A stretch of DNA of 64,000 bases, from assembly GCA_034675505.1 (NCBI GenBank), contig JAUCDD010000038.1, positions 1-64,000 on the forward strand. The letters run 5' to 3'. The translations under genes were made by a program, and so were the position numbers. The notes under the pieces are model-generated. The model searched no databases, was not told the DNA's origin, and worked only from the letters and a program-made list of their open reading frames with translations. Below, in pieces: positions 51,276-60,298 of this stretch (the first letter of the stretch is position 1; every line of letters starts with the position of its first letter). Source of the stretch: Melaminivora sp034675505. Its GTDB lineage: Bacteria > Pseudomonadota > Gammaproteobacteria > Burkholderiales > Burkholderiaceae_C.

Positions 51276-53072
51276 TTACGCTGCCGGCAGCGGATTGCGC
51301 AGCCGGATATGCAGCTCGCGCAGCTGCTTCTCGTCCACCGGCGACGGCGCCTGCGTCAGCAGGTCCTGCGCGCGCTGGGTCTTGGGGAAGGCGATCACGT
51401 CGCGGATCGATTCGGCGCCGGTCATCAGGGTGATGAGGCGGTCCAGGCCGAAGGCCAGGCCGCCGTGCGGGGGCGCGCCGTATTGCAGCGCGTCCAGCAG
51501 GTAGCCGAACTTCAGGCGCTGGTCCTCGGGGCTGATGTTCAGCGCGGCGAACACCTTGGCCTGCACGTCGGCGCGGTGGATGCGCACCGAGCCGCCGCCC
51601 AGCTCCCAGCCGTTCAGCACCATGTCGTAGGCCTTGGCGATGCACTGGCCGGGGTCCGTGTCCATCAGGTCTTCATGGCCGTCCTTGGGCGCCGTGAAGG
51701 GGTGGTGCACGGCCACCCAGCGGCCGGCTTCCTCGTCGTGCTCGAACATGGGGAAGTCCACCACCCACAGCGGCGCCCAGCGGTCCTCGAACAGGCCGCT
51801 CTTCTTGCCGAACTCGCTGTGGCCGACCTTCAGGCGCAGGGCGCCGATGCTGTCGTTGACGATCTTTTCCTTGTCGGCGCCGAAGAACAGCAGGTCGCCG
51901 TCCTGCGCGCCGGTGCGCTTGAGGATCTCGGCCAGCGCCGCGTCGTGGATGTTCTTGACGATGGGCGACTGCAGGCCATCACGGCCCTTGGCGGCTTCGT
52001 TGACCTTGATCCAGGCCAGGCCCTTGGCGCCGTAGATCTTCACAAACTCGGTGTACTGGTCGATCTCGCCGCGGCTGATGGCGCTGCCACCCGGCACGCG
52101 CAGGGCCACGACGCGCCCGCCCCTGGTGGTGGCGGGGGTGGAGAAGACCTTGAAGTCCACGTCGGCCATGACGTCGGTCAGCTCGGTGAATTCGAGCTGG
52201 ACGCGCAGGTCGGGCTTGTCCGAGCCGAAGCGGTGCATCGCCTCCTGGTACGTCATGGTGGGGAAGTCGCCCAGCTGCACGTCCAGCTGCGCCTGGAAGA
52301 CCTCGCGGATCATGCGCTCGAAGATGGCGCGGATTTCCTCTTCGCCCAGGAAGGACGTCTCGCAGTCGATCTGCGTGAACTCGGGCTGGCGGTCGGCGCG
52401 CAGGTCCTCGTCGCGGAAGCACTTGGTGATCTGGTAGTAGCGGTCGTAGCCGGCCACCATCAGCATCTGCTTGTACAGCTGGGGCGACTGCGGCAGCGCG
52501 AAGAACTGGCCGTCGTGCACGCGGCTGGGCACCAGGTAGTCGCGCGCGCCCTCGGGCGTGCTCTTGCCCAGCATGGGCGTCTCGATGTCGATGAAGCCCT
52601 CCTTGTCCAGGAAGTTGCGCACCTGGATCGCCGTCTTGTAGCGCAGCATCATGTTGCGCTGCATCGCGGGGCGGCGCAGGTCCATGACGCGGTGGGTGAG
52701 GCGCGTGGTCTCCGACAGGTTGTCGTCGTCCATCTGGAAGGGCGGCGTGACGGAGGCGTTGAGCACCACCAGCTCATGGCACAGCACTTCGATCTGGCCG
52801 CTCTTGAGCTTGTCGTTGGTCGTGCCCTCGGGGCGCGCCCGCACCAGGCCCTTGACCTGTACGCAGAACTCATTGCGCACGTCCTCGGCCACGGCGAACA
52901 TCTCCGGGCGGTCCGGGTCGCAGACCACCTGCACGTAGCCTTCGCGGTCGCGCAGGTCGATGAAGATCACGCCGCCGTGGTCGCGGCGGCGGTTCACCCA
53001 GCCGCACAGGGTGACGGTTTGGCCCATCAGGGCTTCGGTCACGAGACCGCAGTAGTGGGAGCGCATGGCCAT
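51276..53072 (-). CDS. aspS: Aspartyl-tRNA synthetase
   Basis: AspS charges tRNA-Asp. The 598-residue class II enzyme has the N-terminal OB domain (VTLCGWVNRRRDHGGVIFIDLRDREG near 20), class II motif 1 (TAIQVRNFLDKEGFIDIETPML), motif 2 (FRDEDLRADRQPEFTQIDCETSF near 218) and motif 3 (GGLAFGLDRLITLM near 548). It also has the bacterial GAD insertion domain between about 290 and 420. Two start ATGs (53072, 53066) are equally good. The betaproteobacterial enzyme often is non-discriminating, charging tRNA-Asn as well; that cannot be settled here. Confidence 0.98.
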   Translation of the reverse strand: MAMRSHYCGLVTEALMGQTVTLCGWVNRRRDHGGVIFIDLRDREGYVQVVCDPDRPEMFAVAEDVRNEFCVQVKGLVRARPEGTTNDKLKSGQIEVLCHELVVLNASVTPPFQMDDDNLSETTRLTHRVMDLRRPAMQRNMMLRYKTAIQVRNFLDKEGFIDIETPMLGKSTPEGARDYLVPSRVHDGQFFALPQSPQLYKQMLMVAGYDRYYQITKCFRDEDLRADRQPEFTQIDCETSFLGEEEIRAIFERMIREVFQAQLDVQLGDFPTMTYQEAMHRFGSDKPDLRVQLEFTELTDVMADVDFKVFSTPATTRGGRVVALRVPGGSAISRGEIDQYTEFVKIYGAKGLAWIKVNEAAKGRDGLQSPIVKNIHDAALAEILKRTGAQDGDLLFFGADKEKIVNDSIGALRLKVGHSEFGKKSGLFEDRWAPLWVVDFPMFEHDEEAGRWVAVHHPFTAPKDGHEDLMDTDPGQCIAKAYDMVLNGWELGGGSVRIHRADVQAKVFAALNISPEDQRLKFGYLLDALQYGAPPHGGLAFGLDRLITLMTGAESIRDVIAFPKTQRAQDLLTQAPSPVDEKQLRELHIRLRNPLPAA

Positions 53073-53195
53073 GGTGGTTCAGTCTTCTTCCTGCGCCCGT
53101 CAGGCGGGCGCGACGATGGTGGTGTTGCAGCAGTGTGGGTCGATGGAGTCCGCCACGGGGCGGCGCAGCAGCGTGCGGCGGTCAAGCCGGCGCGG

Positions 53196-53819
53196 CTAGC
53201 GGGCGGGCTCGGCCGCCAGGGGGTCCGGGGGCGCCACGACGCCCATGGACACGATGTATTTGAGGGCGGCGTCGATGCTCATGTCCAGCTCCACGCAATC
53301 GCTCTTCCTCACCAGCACGAAGTAGCCGCCCGTGGGGTTGGGGGTGGTGGGCACATAGACGCTCACGTATTCATCGCGCAGGTAGGCCGCCACCTCGCCG
53401 CTGGGCTGGCCGGTGACGAAGGCCACCGTCCATACCCCCTCGCGCGGCCATTGCACCAGCACGGCGGTGCGAAAGGCGTTGCCGCTCTCGGAAAACAGCG
53501 TGTCCGAAACCTGCTTGACGCTGGAATAGATGGAGCGCACCACCGGGATACGGCTGACCAGCGAATCGCCCAGCGCGACCAGCTTGCGGCCGGCGAAGTT
53601 GCTGGCAAAGGCGCCCACGACCAGCAGGATGCTCAGGGCCAACAGCGCCCCGAAGCCGGGGATGTGCAGGCCCAGCAGCCGGTCCGGCTGCCAGGCGCCG
53701 GGCAGGATGGCCAGGGTCTGGTCCAGGACGCCGACGATCCAGGCCAGCACCCAGACCGTGATCACCCCCGGCACCACCACCAGCAGCCCCGTGAAGAACC
53801 ACTTGCGCAGCGCAGCCAT
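53196..53819 (-). CDS. DUF502 family membrane protein
   Basis: This is a conserved membrane protein of unknown role with two predicted N-terminal helices (WFFTGLLVVVPGVITVWVLAWI near 6-27 and LLALSILLVVGAFASNFAGRKL near 60-81). The hallmark SRIPVVRSIYSSVKQVSDTL near 90 follows, then a soluble beta-rich domain (YVPTTPNPTGGYFVLV near 150). The length of 207 residues is normal. ATG 53819 is chosen because AAAAAGGCG precedes it. It lies between the FmdB-type gene and aspS, a very common order in betaproteobacteria. Confidence 0.9.
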   Translation of the reverse strand: MAALRKWFFTGLLVVVPGVITVWVLAWIVGVLDQTLAILPGAWQPDRLLGLHIPGFGALLALSILLVVGAFASNFAGRKLVALGDSLVSRIPVVRSIYSSVKQVSDTLFSESGNAFRTAVLVQWPREGVWTVAFVTGQPSGEVAAYLRDEYVSVYVPTTPNPTGGYFVLVRKSDCVELDMSIDAALKYIVSMGVVAPPDPLAAEPAR

Positions 53820-53881
53820 GGATTCGCCTTTTTGCATCAGTCAAGCGTCCGATGGGCTCGATGCCGGCGCGGGGCTTGGGG

Positions 53882-54109
53882 CTACAGCTTCTTTTTTTTA
53901 GGAGCATCCGGGGCCTGCGCCGGGGCCTTGCCGCTGAAGTCGGTGGCATACCAGCCGGTGCCCTTGAGCTGGAAGCCGGGCGCCGTGAGCTGCTTGGCGA
54001 ATGTCCCGGCGGCGCAGGCCGGGCAGGTTGTGAGCGGGGCGTCGGAGATCTTTTGCAGCACGTCCCTGGCGTGGCCGCACGAGGCGCACCGGTAGGCGTA
54101 AATAGGCAT
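53882..54109 (-). CDS. FmdB-family zinc-ribbon protein
   Basis: This small protein has a zinc ribbon made by CASCGH near 8-11 and CPACAAG near 29-32, after the family opening MPIYAYRCASCG. The middle shows FQLKGTGWYATDF, another signature of FmdB-like proteins. A lysine-rich end (APKKKKL) follows. The 75-residue length is normal. FmdB was named from a methylamide/formamide operon, but the role of the family is unknown. It is 60 bases upstream of the DUF502 gene. Confidence 0.9.
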   Translation of the reverse strand: MPIYAYRCASCGHARDVLQKISDAPLTTCPACAAGTFAKQLTAPGFQLKGTGWYATDFSGKAPAQAPDAPKKKKL

Positions 54110-54177
54110 TGCGAAAAGGCGTGCGTTGGTGGGGAAAAACCGGCAATTATAGGCAACGCCGGGTTTTCCCCCGCGCC

Positions 54178-55629
54178 TCAGTCCAGCCCCGCGACCGGCT
54201 GGGCCGGCAGGCGCCGGTTGCGCACCAGCTGCGGCGCCAGCGAGCCGGCGACCATGCCTGCCACCGCCGCCAGCACGCCGGCGAGCTGCTGCGGAAAGGC
54301 CTCGCCCAGCGCCGGGGTCAGCATGAACAGCACCCAGGTGCCTATGCCCAGCACCACCGCGCACATGGCTCCCTGCGTGTTGGCGCGATTCCAGTACAGG
54401 CCGAACACCAGCGGCACGAAGGCGCCCACCAGCGGCACCTGGTAGGCGCCCGAGACCAGTTCGAAGATCGGCGTGCCCTCCATCTTGATGGAGTAGGCCA
54501 GCACCGCCAGGGCAAAGACGAACACGCTGATGCGCATGATGCGCAGGTTCTCGTCGTCGCTGATGTGGCGCGGGCGGAACTGGCGCCAGATGTTCTCGGT
54601 AAACGTCACGGCCGGCGCCAGCAGGGTGGCCGAGGCGCAGGACTTGATGGCCGACAGCAGCGCGCCGAAGAACAGCACCTGCATGGCCACCGGCATGCGC
54701 TCCATGACCAGCGTGGGCAGCACTTTCTGCGGATCGTCGCCCAGCAGCGCCTCGGTCTGCTCCGGCATGATGATCAGGGCGCTGGCCACCAGGAACATGG
54801 GCACGAAGGCGAACAGGATGTAGGCGCTGCCGCCGATGATGGTGCCGTGCGTGGCGGCCTTTTCCGTCCTGGCCGACATGACGCGCTGGAACACGTCCTG
54901 CTGCGGGATCGAGCCCAGCATCATGGTGATGGCCGCGCCGAAGAAGAACACCATCTCGTGCCAGGTGGGCTCCGGCCAGAAGCGCAGCATGTCGCGGCTG
55001 GTGACCAGGTGGATGACCTTGTCCGCGCCGCCGGCCATGTCGGCAGCGAAGAACGACAGCACCAGCAGGCCCACGACCAGCACGATCATCTGGATGAAGT
55101 CGGTCACCGCCACCGACCACATGCCGCCCCACAGCGTGTAGACCAGGATCGAGCCCACGCCGATGGCCATGCCCCAGGGGATCGAGATCAGCCCGCCCGA
55201 CAGCAGGTTGAACACCAGCCCCAGCGCGGTGACCTGCGCCGAGACCCAGCCCAGGTAGCTGAGCATGATGATCAGCGAGCAGACGACCTCGATGGCGCGG
55301 CCGTAGCGCTCGCGGTAGTAGTCCGAGATGGTCAGCAGCGACATGCGGTACAGCCTGGCGGCGAAGAACGCGCCCACCAGGATCAGGCACATGCCGGCGC
55401 CGAAGGGGTCTTCCACCACCGCGTTCAGCCCCCCCTTGATGAACTTGGCCGGCACGCCCAGCACGATCTCCGAACCGAACCAGGTCGCGAACGTGGTGGT
55501 GATGATCATGTACATGGGCAGGTGCCGCCCGGCGATGGCGAAGTCGGCCGTGTTCTGCACGCGCCGCGCCGCCCACAGGCCTATGCCTATGGTCACGAAC
55601 AGGTAAACGATCACCATGAAGAGCAACAC
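54178..55629 (-). CDS. Sodium:solute symporter family protein
   Basis: This is a secondary transporter with about 13 predicted helices. The 483-residue protein begins with the SSS-family segment VIVYLFVTIGIGLWAARRVQNTADFAIAGR, then has TFATWFGSEIVLGVPAKF near 52, ISDYYRERYGRAIEVV near 115, WVSAQVTALGLVFNLLSG near 140 and GSIPQQDVFQRVMSART near 260. The GTG at 55629 is chosen because AGGAG lies seven bases upstream; the ATG four codons later is second best. The substrate is not identifiable. It follows ubiB on the same strand. Confidence 0.9.
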   Translation of the reverse strand: MLLFMVIVYLFVTIGIGLWAARRVQNTADFAIAGRHLPMYMIITTTFATWFGSEIVLGVPAKFIKGGLNAVVEDPFGAGMCLILVGAFFAARLYRMSLLTISDYYRERYGRAIEVVCSLIIMLSYLGWVSAQVTALGLVFNLLSGGLISIPWGMAIGVGSILVYTLWGGMWSVAVTDFIQMIVLVVGLLVLSFFAADMAGGADKVIHLVTSRDMLRFWPEPTWHEMVFFFGAAITMMLGSIPQQDVFQRVMSARTEKAATHGTIIGGSAYILFAFVPMFLVASALIIMPEQTEALLGDDPQKVLPTLVMERMPVAMQVLFFGALLSAIKSCASATLLAPAVTFTENIWRQFRPRHISDDENLRIMRISVFVFALAVLAYSIKMEGTPIFELVSGAYQVPLVGAFVPLVFGLYWNRANTQGAMCAVVLGIGTWVLFMLTPALGEAFPQQLAGVLAAVAGMVAGSLAPQLVRNRRLPAQPVAGLD

Positions 55630-55708
55630 GGGGCAACTCCTGGATGGAAAAAGTGGAAGGGGAAGAAAGGAGAAGGAAAAGGGAACGCGGGGGGCGCCGG
55701 GGCAGCGG

Positions 55709-57277
55709 TCAGGAAAAAACGCGCACGCGCAGGAACAGCTGCATGGCCAGCAGGCCCAGAACGAAGCCCAGGCCGCCATACACCAGGCTTTGCAGCAGCC
55801 GGTTGGTGCGCCTTTGCTCGGCCAGCAGGGCCAGCAGCTCGGCGCGGCCTTCGTGGGGCCGGCGGCTCAGGTGCTCGTGCAGCAGGCGCGGCAGCTCGGG
55901 GATCAGCTTGGCGTAGCGCGGCGCCTCCAGCTGCAGCTCGCGCCACAGGCGCTTGGGGCCGAGCTGGTCGAGCATCCATTTTTCCAGGAACGGCTTGGCG
56001 GTGCTCCACAGGTCCAGCTCGGGGTCGAGCTGGCGGCCCAGGCCTTCGATGTTGAGCAGCGTCTTTTGCAAAAGCACCAGCTGGGGCTGGATCTCGACCT
56101 GGAAGCGGCGCGAGGTCTGGAACAGGCGCAGCAGCACCATGCCCAGCGAGATTTCCTTCAGCGGCCGGTCGAAGTAGGGTTCGCAGACGGAGCGTATGGC
56201 CGACTCCAGCTCATTCACCCGCGTGCCCGGCGGCACCCAGCCGGACTCGATGTGCAGCTCGGCCACGCGCTTGTAGTCGCGCCGGAAGAACGCCGTGAAG
56301 TTCTGCGCCAGGTATTCCTTGTCGTACTCGGTCAGCGTGCCCACGATGCCGAAGTCCAGCGAGATGTAGCGCCCGAACGTGGCCGGGTCCAGGCTGACCT
56401 GGATGTTGCCGGGGTGCATGTCGGCATGGAAGAAGCCGTCGCGGAACACCTGGGTGAAGAAGATGGTCACGCCGTCGCGCGCCAGCTTGGGGATGTCCAC
56501 GCCGGCCTCGCGCAGGCGCGCCACCTGGCTGATGGGCACGCCATTCATGCGCTCCATGACCAGCACGTCGGCATGGCAGTAGTCCCAGAAGATCTCGGGG
56601 ATCAGCACCAGGTCCAGCCCGCTCATGTTGCGCCGCAGCTGGGCGGCGTTGGCGGCCTCGCGGATCAGGTCCAGCTCGTCGTGCAGGTAGTTGTCGAACT
56701 CGGCCACCACCTGGCGGGGCTTCAGCCGCTTGCCGTCGGCGGACAGGCGCTCGACCCAGCCGGCCGTCATGCCCATCAGCTCCAGGTCGCGGTCGATCAC
56801 CGGCAGCATGCCGGGGCGCAGCACCTTCACCGCCACGTCGCGCAGGGCTCCATTGCGGTCGCGGATCACGGCGAAATGCACCTGGGCGATCGAGGCGCTG
56901 GCCACCGGCGTGCGCTCGAACGAGACGAACACCTCCTCCAGCGGGCGGCGGAAGGCGCGCTCGATGGTGGCCACGGCGATGGCGGGGTCGAACGGCGGCA
57001 CGCGGTCCTGCAGCAGCGCCAGTTCGTCGGCGATGTCCGGGGGCATCAGGTCGCGCCGGGTGGACAGCACCTGGCCGAACTTCACGAAGATGGGGCCCAG
57101 GCTCTCCAGCGCCAGGCGCAGGCGCACGCCGCGCGGGGCATCCAGGCGCCGCCCGAAGGTGATGATGCGCGTGAAGGCCAGCAGCCACGGGTGCTTGAAG
57201 CTGGACAGCACGACCTCGTCCAGGCCATGGCGCAACACCACCCGCACGATGGTGAGGCCCCGCAGGAAGCGCCTCAT
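55709..57277 (-). CDS. ubiB: Ubiquinone biosynthesis protein UbiB
   Basis: UbiB is an atypical kinase-like ATPase needed for ubiquinone synthesis. The 522-residue protein has the diagnostic KxGQ region FVKFGQVLSTRRDLMPPDIADEL near 62-84, the alanine-rich loop VASASIAQVHFA near 125, VAVKVLRPGM near 147, MERMNGVP near 235, and FFHADMHPGNIQVSLD near 276 with SLDFGIVG. Two C-terminal membrane helices follow (VYGGLGFVLGLLAMQLFL). It overlaps ubiJ by 4 bases. Confidence 0.97.
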   Translation of the reverse strand: MRRFLRGLTIVRVVLRHGLDEVVLSSFKHPWLLAFTRIITFGRRLDAPRGVRLRLALESLGPIFVKFGQVLSTRRDLMPPDIADELALLQDRVPPFDPAIAVATIERAFRRPLEEVFVSFERTPVASASIAQVHFAVIRDRNGALRDVAVKVLRPGMLPVIDRDLELMGMTAGWVERLSADGKRLKPRQVVAEFDNYLHDELDLIREAANAAQLRRNMSGLDLVLIPEIFWDYCHADVLVMERMNGVPISQVARLREAGVDIPKLARDGVTIFFTQVFRDGFFHADMHPGNIQVSLDPATFGRYISLDFGIVGTLTEYDKEYLAQNFTAFFRRDYKRVAELHIESGWVPPGTRVNELESAIRSVCEPYFDRPLKEISLGMVLLRLFQTSRRFQVEIQPQLVLLQKTLLNIEGLGRQLDPELDLWSTAKPFLEKWMLDQLGPKRLWRELQLEAPRYAKLIPELPRLLHEHLSRRPHEGRAELLALLAEQRRTNRLLQSLVYGGLGFVLGLLAMQLFLRVRVFS

Positions 57278-57864
57278 GGCGGGGGAAAGCGGTCGGCAGG
57301 CCGGGGCGCGTCGGCGCCGTGGCTGTCCGGGGCGCCTGCGGCGCCCATGCGGGCGCCGGCGAAGCGGCGCAGCGCCGCCGCCGCGCGCTCGGCCACCGAG
57401 GCCAGGGCACGGGCCGGCGCATCGCCGATCAGGCGCGACAGGTCGTCCTCGACGTCCCAGCGCACGTTGTCCACCACCCAGTGGATGTCGGCGGCCAGCT
57501 GCACGTCGCCCTCGATGCGGATGGTGGGCCGATCACCGGCCAGCGCGCCGCGCGCCAGCGTCAGGGGCGAGTCCTCGCAGACCTGCAGGCGCAGGTCGGG
57601 CGCGGCGCCCTCGGGGGCCAGGTCGAGCAGGCCGGCGGGGGTGACGGCCAGCGTCAGGAAGAAGTGGCGCCACTGCACATGGGCCGTGCGCCCGGCCTGG
57701 CGCGCCAGGCGGTCCATCGCCTCGCGCTCCTGCATGAGCACGTGGTTGAGGAACAGGACGGCGCGGCGCTGCAGTTCATGCACCAGCCACTGCGGGGGCT
57801 GCGCGCCGGCCAGGCCGCGCTGCACCAGGCCATCCAGAAACGAAAAAGGGGACTGCATAGGCAT
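57274..57864 (-). CDS. ubiJ: Ubiquinone biosynthesis accessory factor UbiJ (SCP2 family)
   Basis: UbiJ holds hydrophobic ubiquinone intermediates for the Ubi complex. The 196-residue protein is weakly conserved but has the SCP2-like pattern: a two-helix start (LVHELQRRAVLFLNHVL), a beta-rich core (HFFLTLAVTPAGLLDLAPEG, then LRLQVCEDSPLTLARGALAGDRPTIRIEGD) and helices near WDVEDDLSRLIGDAPARALASV around 135-155. A proline-rich tail follows. Placement between Tim44-ubiE and ubiB, with coupling to ubiB, settles the call. Confidence 0.9.
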   Translation of the reverse strand: MPMQSPFSFLDGLVQRGLAGAQPPQWLVHELQRRAVLFLNHVLMQEREAMDRLARQAGRTAHVQWRHFFLTLAVTPAGLLDLAPEGAAPDLRLQVCEDSPLTLARGALAGDRPTIRIEGDVQLAADIHWVVDNVRWDVEDDLSRLIGDAPARALASVAERAAAALRRFAGARMGAAGAPDSHGADAPRPADRFPPP

Positions 57865-57934
57865 AGTCCCCGATTATTCCTTGAAGTGGCGCGCGCGCTG
57901 TCGGCTATTTGCCCGGCAGCGCGCGGACCTGGGG

Positions 57935-58930
57935 CTATTGCAGCGCCTGCACGCCCGCCACCAGCCAGCCACTGGAGCCGCTCTTGGGCTTGGTCATGTT
58001 CCAGACCTCGCGGAACGGGCTGGGGCCGGCCGAGGGCTCCTCGCGGATCATGCCGGAGAACTCGACGCTGGCCATGTAGCCGTCGCCCAGGTCCTCGATG
58101 CCCAGCAGCTGCGCCTCCAGCATGACCACCTCGGTGTGGTTGGGCGCGCCGGCGGGGCGGTGCTGCTCGCGCTCGGCCAGCTGGGTGCGGATCTCGCCCA
58201 GCATGGCGTCGGTCATCATGGAGCGCAGCGTGGCGATGTTGGAGGCGTCCCAGGCCGCCTGCAGCGTGGTGAAGTTGCGCTTGGCGGCCGCCAGGAATCC
58301 CTCGGTGTCGAAGCCCTCGGGCACGCCCCAGTTCTGCGAGCCCGCCAGGGCCGAGCCGATCATCGAGCCCGTGCCCGCCGCGGCGGGCTGCGCCTGGAAG
58401 GCCGCGCCGGCGCGCTCCCAGGGGCGCGCCGAAGCGTCGTTGCCGACCTTCTCGGGGTTGTACTGGGGCGGCATCTGCACGTTGGCCGGCGGTGCGCCGG
58501 CGCCCGCGCCCTGGAAGGCAAAGGGCGAGGCGTTGCCGGCCGCAGGCGCGGCCGCGCGGCGCGAGCGCATGATCATGCCGACCACCGCCATGACCACCAG
58601 CGCCAGCAGCGCGAACATCAGGAACTGCCCGAAGCCGGCGCCCATGCCCAGCGAGTTGGCCAGCCAGGCCAGGCCCAGGCCGGCCGCCAGGCCGCCCAGC
58701 ATGGCGCCCCAGGGCTTCTTGGGCGCGGCGGCCGCCGGCTGCGCGGGCGCGTTGTGCGGCGCGGCGTTCTGCGCCGGTGCGCCGGGCGCGCGCTGCGGCG
58801 TGGCCTCGCGCTGCGTCACGTTGCTCGACTGGCGTCCCACGGATTTGCCGCCGCCCAGGCGCGCGGCATCGGCTTGCACATGCGCCAGGGCCAGGAAGGC
58901 CACCAGCGCCACGGACCAGAGTTTCTTCAT
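57935..58930 (-). CDS. Tim44-like domain protein
   Basis: This protein has a signal peptide (MKKLWSVALVAFLALAHVQA, cleavage near ADA), an Ala/Pro/Gln-rich linker, membrane helices near 75-118 (LLALVVMAVVGMIM), and a C-terminal Tim44-like domain (EGFLAAAKRNFTTLQAAWDASNIATLRSMMTDAMLGEI near 215-252). It ends near the inner membrane with the domain likely in the periplasm or cytoplasm; the topology is not certain. It lies between ubiE and ubiJ in a conserved betaproteobacterial order, which hints at quinone biosynthesis, but no role is shown. Length is 331 residues. Confidence 0.88.
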   Translation of the reverse strand: MKKLWSVALVAFLALAHVQADAARLGGGKSVGRQSSNVTQREATPQRAPGAPAQNAAPHNAPAQPAAAAPKKPWGAMLGGLAAGLGLAWLANSLGMGAGFGQFLMFALLALVVMAVVGMIMRSRRAAAPAAGNASPFAFQGAGAGAPPANVQMPPQYNPEKVGNDASARPWERAGAAFQAQPAAAGTGSMIGSALAGSQNWGVPEGFDTEGFLAAAKRNFTTLQAAWDASNIATLRSMMTDAMLGEIRTQLAEREQHRPAGAPNHTEVVMLEAQLLGIEDLGDGYMASVEFSGMIREEPSAGPSPFREVWNMTKPKSGSSGWLVAGVQALQ

Positions 58931-58978
58931 GTCTTCTCCCGAAGGTAGTGAGCGTCCAGATTGGGGTTCAAAGGGATG

Positions 58979-59711
58979 TCAGCACTTGATTCCAACATGC
59001 AGCGCGACCACTCCGCCAGTCATGTTGTGATAGTCCACATGGCCGAAGCCAGTTTGCTTCATGAGGGCTTTGAGCTCCTCCTGGCCGGGGTGCATGCGGA
59101 TGGATTCGGCCAGGTACTGGTAGCTGGCGGCGTCGCCGGCGACCAGCGACCCCAGGCGCGGCAGCACCTTGAAGGAATACCAGTCGTAGGCCTTCTCCAG
59201 GGGGCGGGCCACCTTGGAAAACTCCAGCACCAGCAGGCGCCCGCGCGGCTTGAGCACGCGGCACATCTCGGCCAGCGCTGCGTCCTTGTGCGTCATGTTG
59301 CGCAGGCCGAAGGCGACGCTGACCAGGTCGAAGTGGTTGTCCGGGAACGGCAGCTGCTCGGCGTCGCACACCATCGTGGGCAGCACCACGCCGGCATTGA
59401 TCAGCCGGTCGCGCCCGGTGCGCAGCATGGCCTCGTTGATGTCGGTGTGCACCACCTGGCCGGTGGCGCCGACCTTCTTCCGCGAATGCCAGCGCCAGGT
59501 CGCCCGTGCCGCCGGCGATGTCCAGCACCTGGTCGCCCTCGCGCAGGTTGGCCACCATCACGGTGAACGCCTTCCAGGCCCGGTGCAGGCCTGCGGACAT
59601 CAGGTCGTTCATCACGTCGTAGCGGGAGGCGACGGAATCGAACACGCCGCGCACGCGGCGCGCCTTGTCGCCCTCGTCAACCGACTGGAAACCGAAATGG
59701 GTGGTGTTCAT
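58979..59711 (-). pseudogene. ubiE: Ubiquinone/menaquinone methyltransferase UbiE, frameshifted
   Basis: UbiE carries out the C-methylation step of ubiquinone synthesis. The first frame (from 59711) has MNTTHFGFQSVDEGDKARRV, the SRYDVMNDLMSAGLHRAWK block and the SAM motif VLDIAGGTGDLALAFA near 70. The rest (VHTDINEAMLRTGRDRL, VSVAFGLRNMTHKDAALAEM, the ending YHNMTGGVVALHVGIKC) is in the next frame, stop at 58979. Deleting one C at 59480-59481 would give LAFAKKVGATGQVVHTDI and an intact protein of about 243 residues. Because the enzyme is needed for respiration, an assembly error is more likely than a true pseudogene. Confidence 0.92.
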
Positions 59712-59810
59712 GGTGCGATGCTAGGTCAGGGGCCGGCGCGGCGTACAGGGACAACCCCGTGCGGGCGTGGGACTTGTGTGGCTATTGGGCCAATGGAGGG
59801 GGCGGCGGCG

Positions 59811-60227
59811 TCAATGTCCGCCGCCGCAGCCGCCGCCGTGCCCCCGGCGCGCCTGCATGGGGGCGTCGCGCTCCAGCCCGGCCTCGGCCAGCCGGCGCTC
59901 GTATTCACGCATCAGCTGCTCCTGGTCGCGGCCCAGTGCGTACAGGTAGTCCCAGGTGAACAGGCCGCTGTCGTGCCCGTCCGAGAAGGTGGGGCGCACG
60001 GCGTAGTGGCCCACGGGCTCCAGCTGCACCAGGGCCACGCCGCGCTTGCCGGTCTGCAGCACTTCCTGGCCCGGGCCGTGGCCCTGCACCTCGGCCGAGG
60101 GCGAGTACACGCGCAGCAGCTCGAAGGGGATGCGGAAGGTGGCGCCATCGGAGAACGCCACCTCCAGCACGCGCGATTGCTCGTGCACGGTGATGGCCTG
60201 GGGAGCGGGAGCGGGTGGATTTGCCAT
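59811..60227 (-). CDS. DUF971 family protein
   Basis: DUF971 is a domain also found at the N-terminus of gamma-butyrobetaine hydroxylase-like proteins; some members bind iron-sulfur or regulate iron-sulfur assembly. The 138-residue protein has the domain core: RVLEVAFSDGATFRIPFELLRVYSPSAEVQGHG near 20-53 and GLFTWDYLYALGRDQ near 90. The tail (RRGHGGGCGGGH) is rich in glycine and histidine with one cysteine, and could bind metal. ATG 60227 is chosen over an upstream TTG. A dispersed repeat precedes it. Confidence 0.85.
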   Translation of the reverse strand: MANPPAPAPQAITVHEQSRVLEVAFSDGATFRIPFELLRVYSPSAEVQGHGPGQEVLQTGKRGVALVQLEPVGHYAVRPTFSDGHDSGLFTWDYLYALGRDQEQLMREYERRLAEAGLERDAPMQARRGHGGGCGGGH

Positions 60228-60242
60228 TGTTTGACTCAAATA

Positions 60243-60298
60243 GGGCTGTTGCCGGCGTAAATCAAGGGCCTGTAGCTATTACAAACATAGCAACCATC
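60243..60298 (-). repeat. ATAGCT/CGCCGGC repeat between HIT and DUF971 genes
   Basis: On the minus strand it reads TTGCTATGTTTGTAATAGCT, then ACAGGCC, CTTGATTTA, CGCCGGCAACAGCCC. It starts right at the HIT gene stop and ends about 15 bases before the start of the DUF971 gene, so here a copy lies between two genes reading the same way. Confidence 0.65.

Noticed and set aside
53073..53195. A short gene between DUF502 and aspS
   Set aside because: No frame has a plausible start with a ribosome site; nothing identifiable is present.
55616..58948. A 1110-codon plus-strand frame across ubiB, ubiJ and Tim44 genes
   Set aside because: It is antisense to genes with clear motifs and has no recognisable domain.
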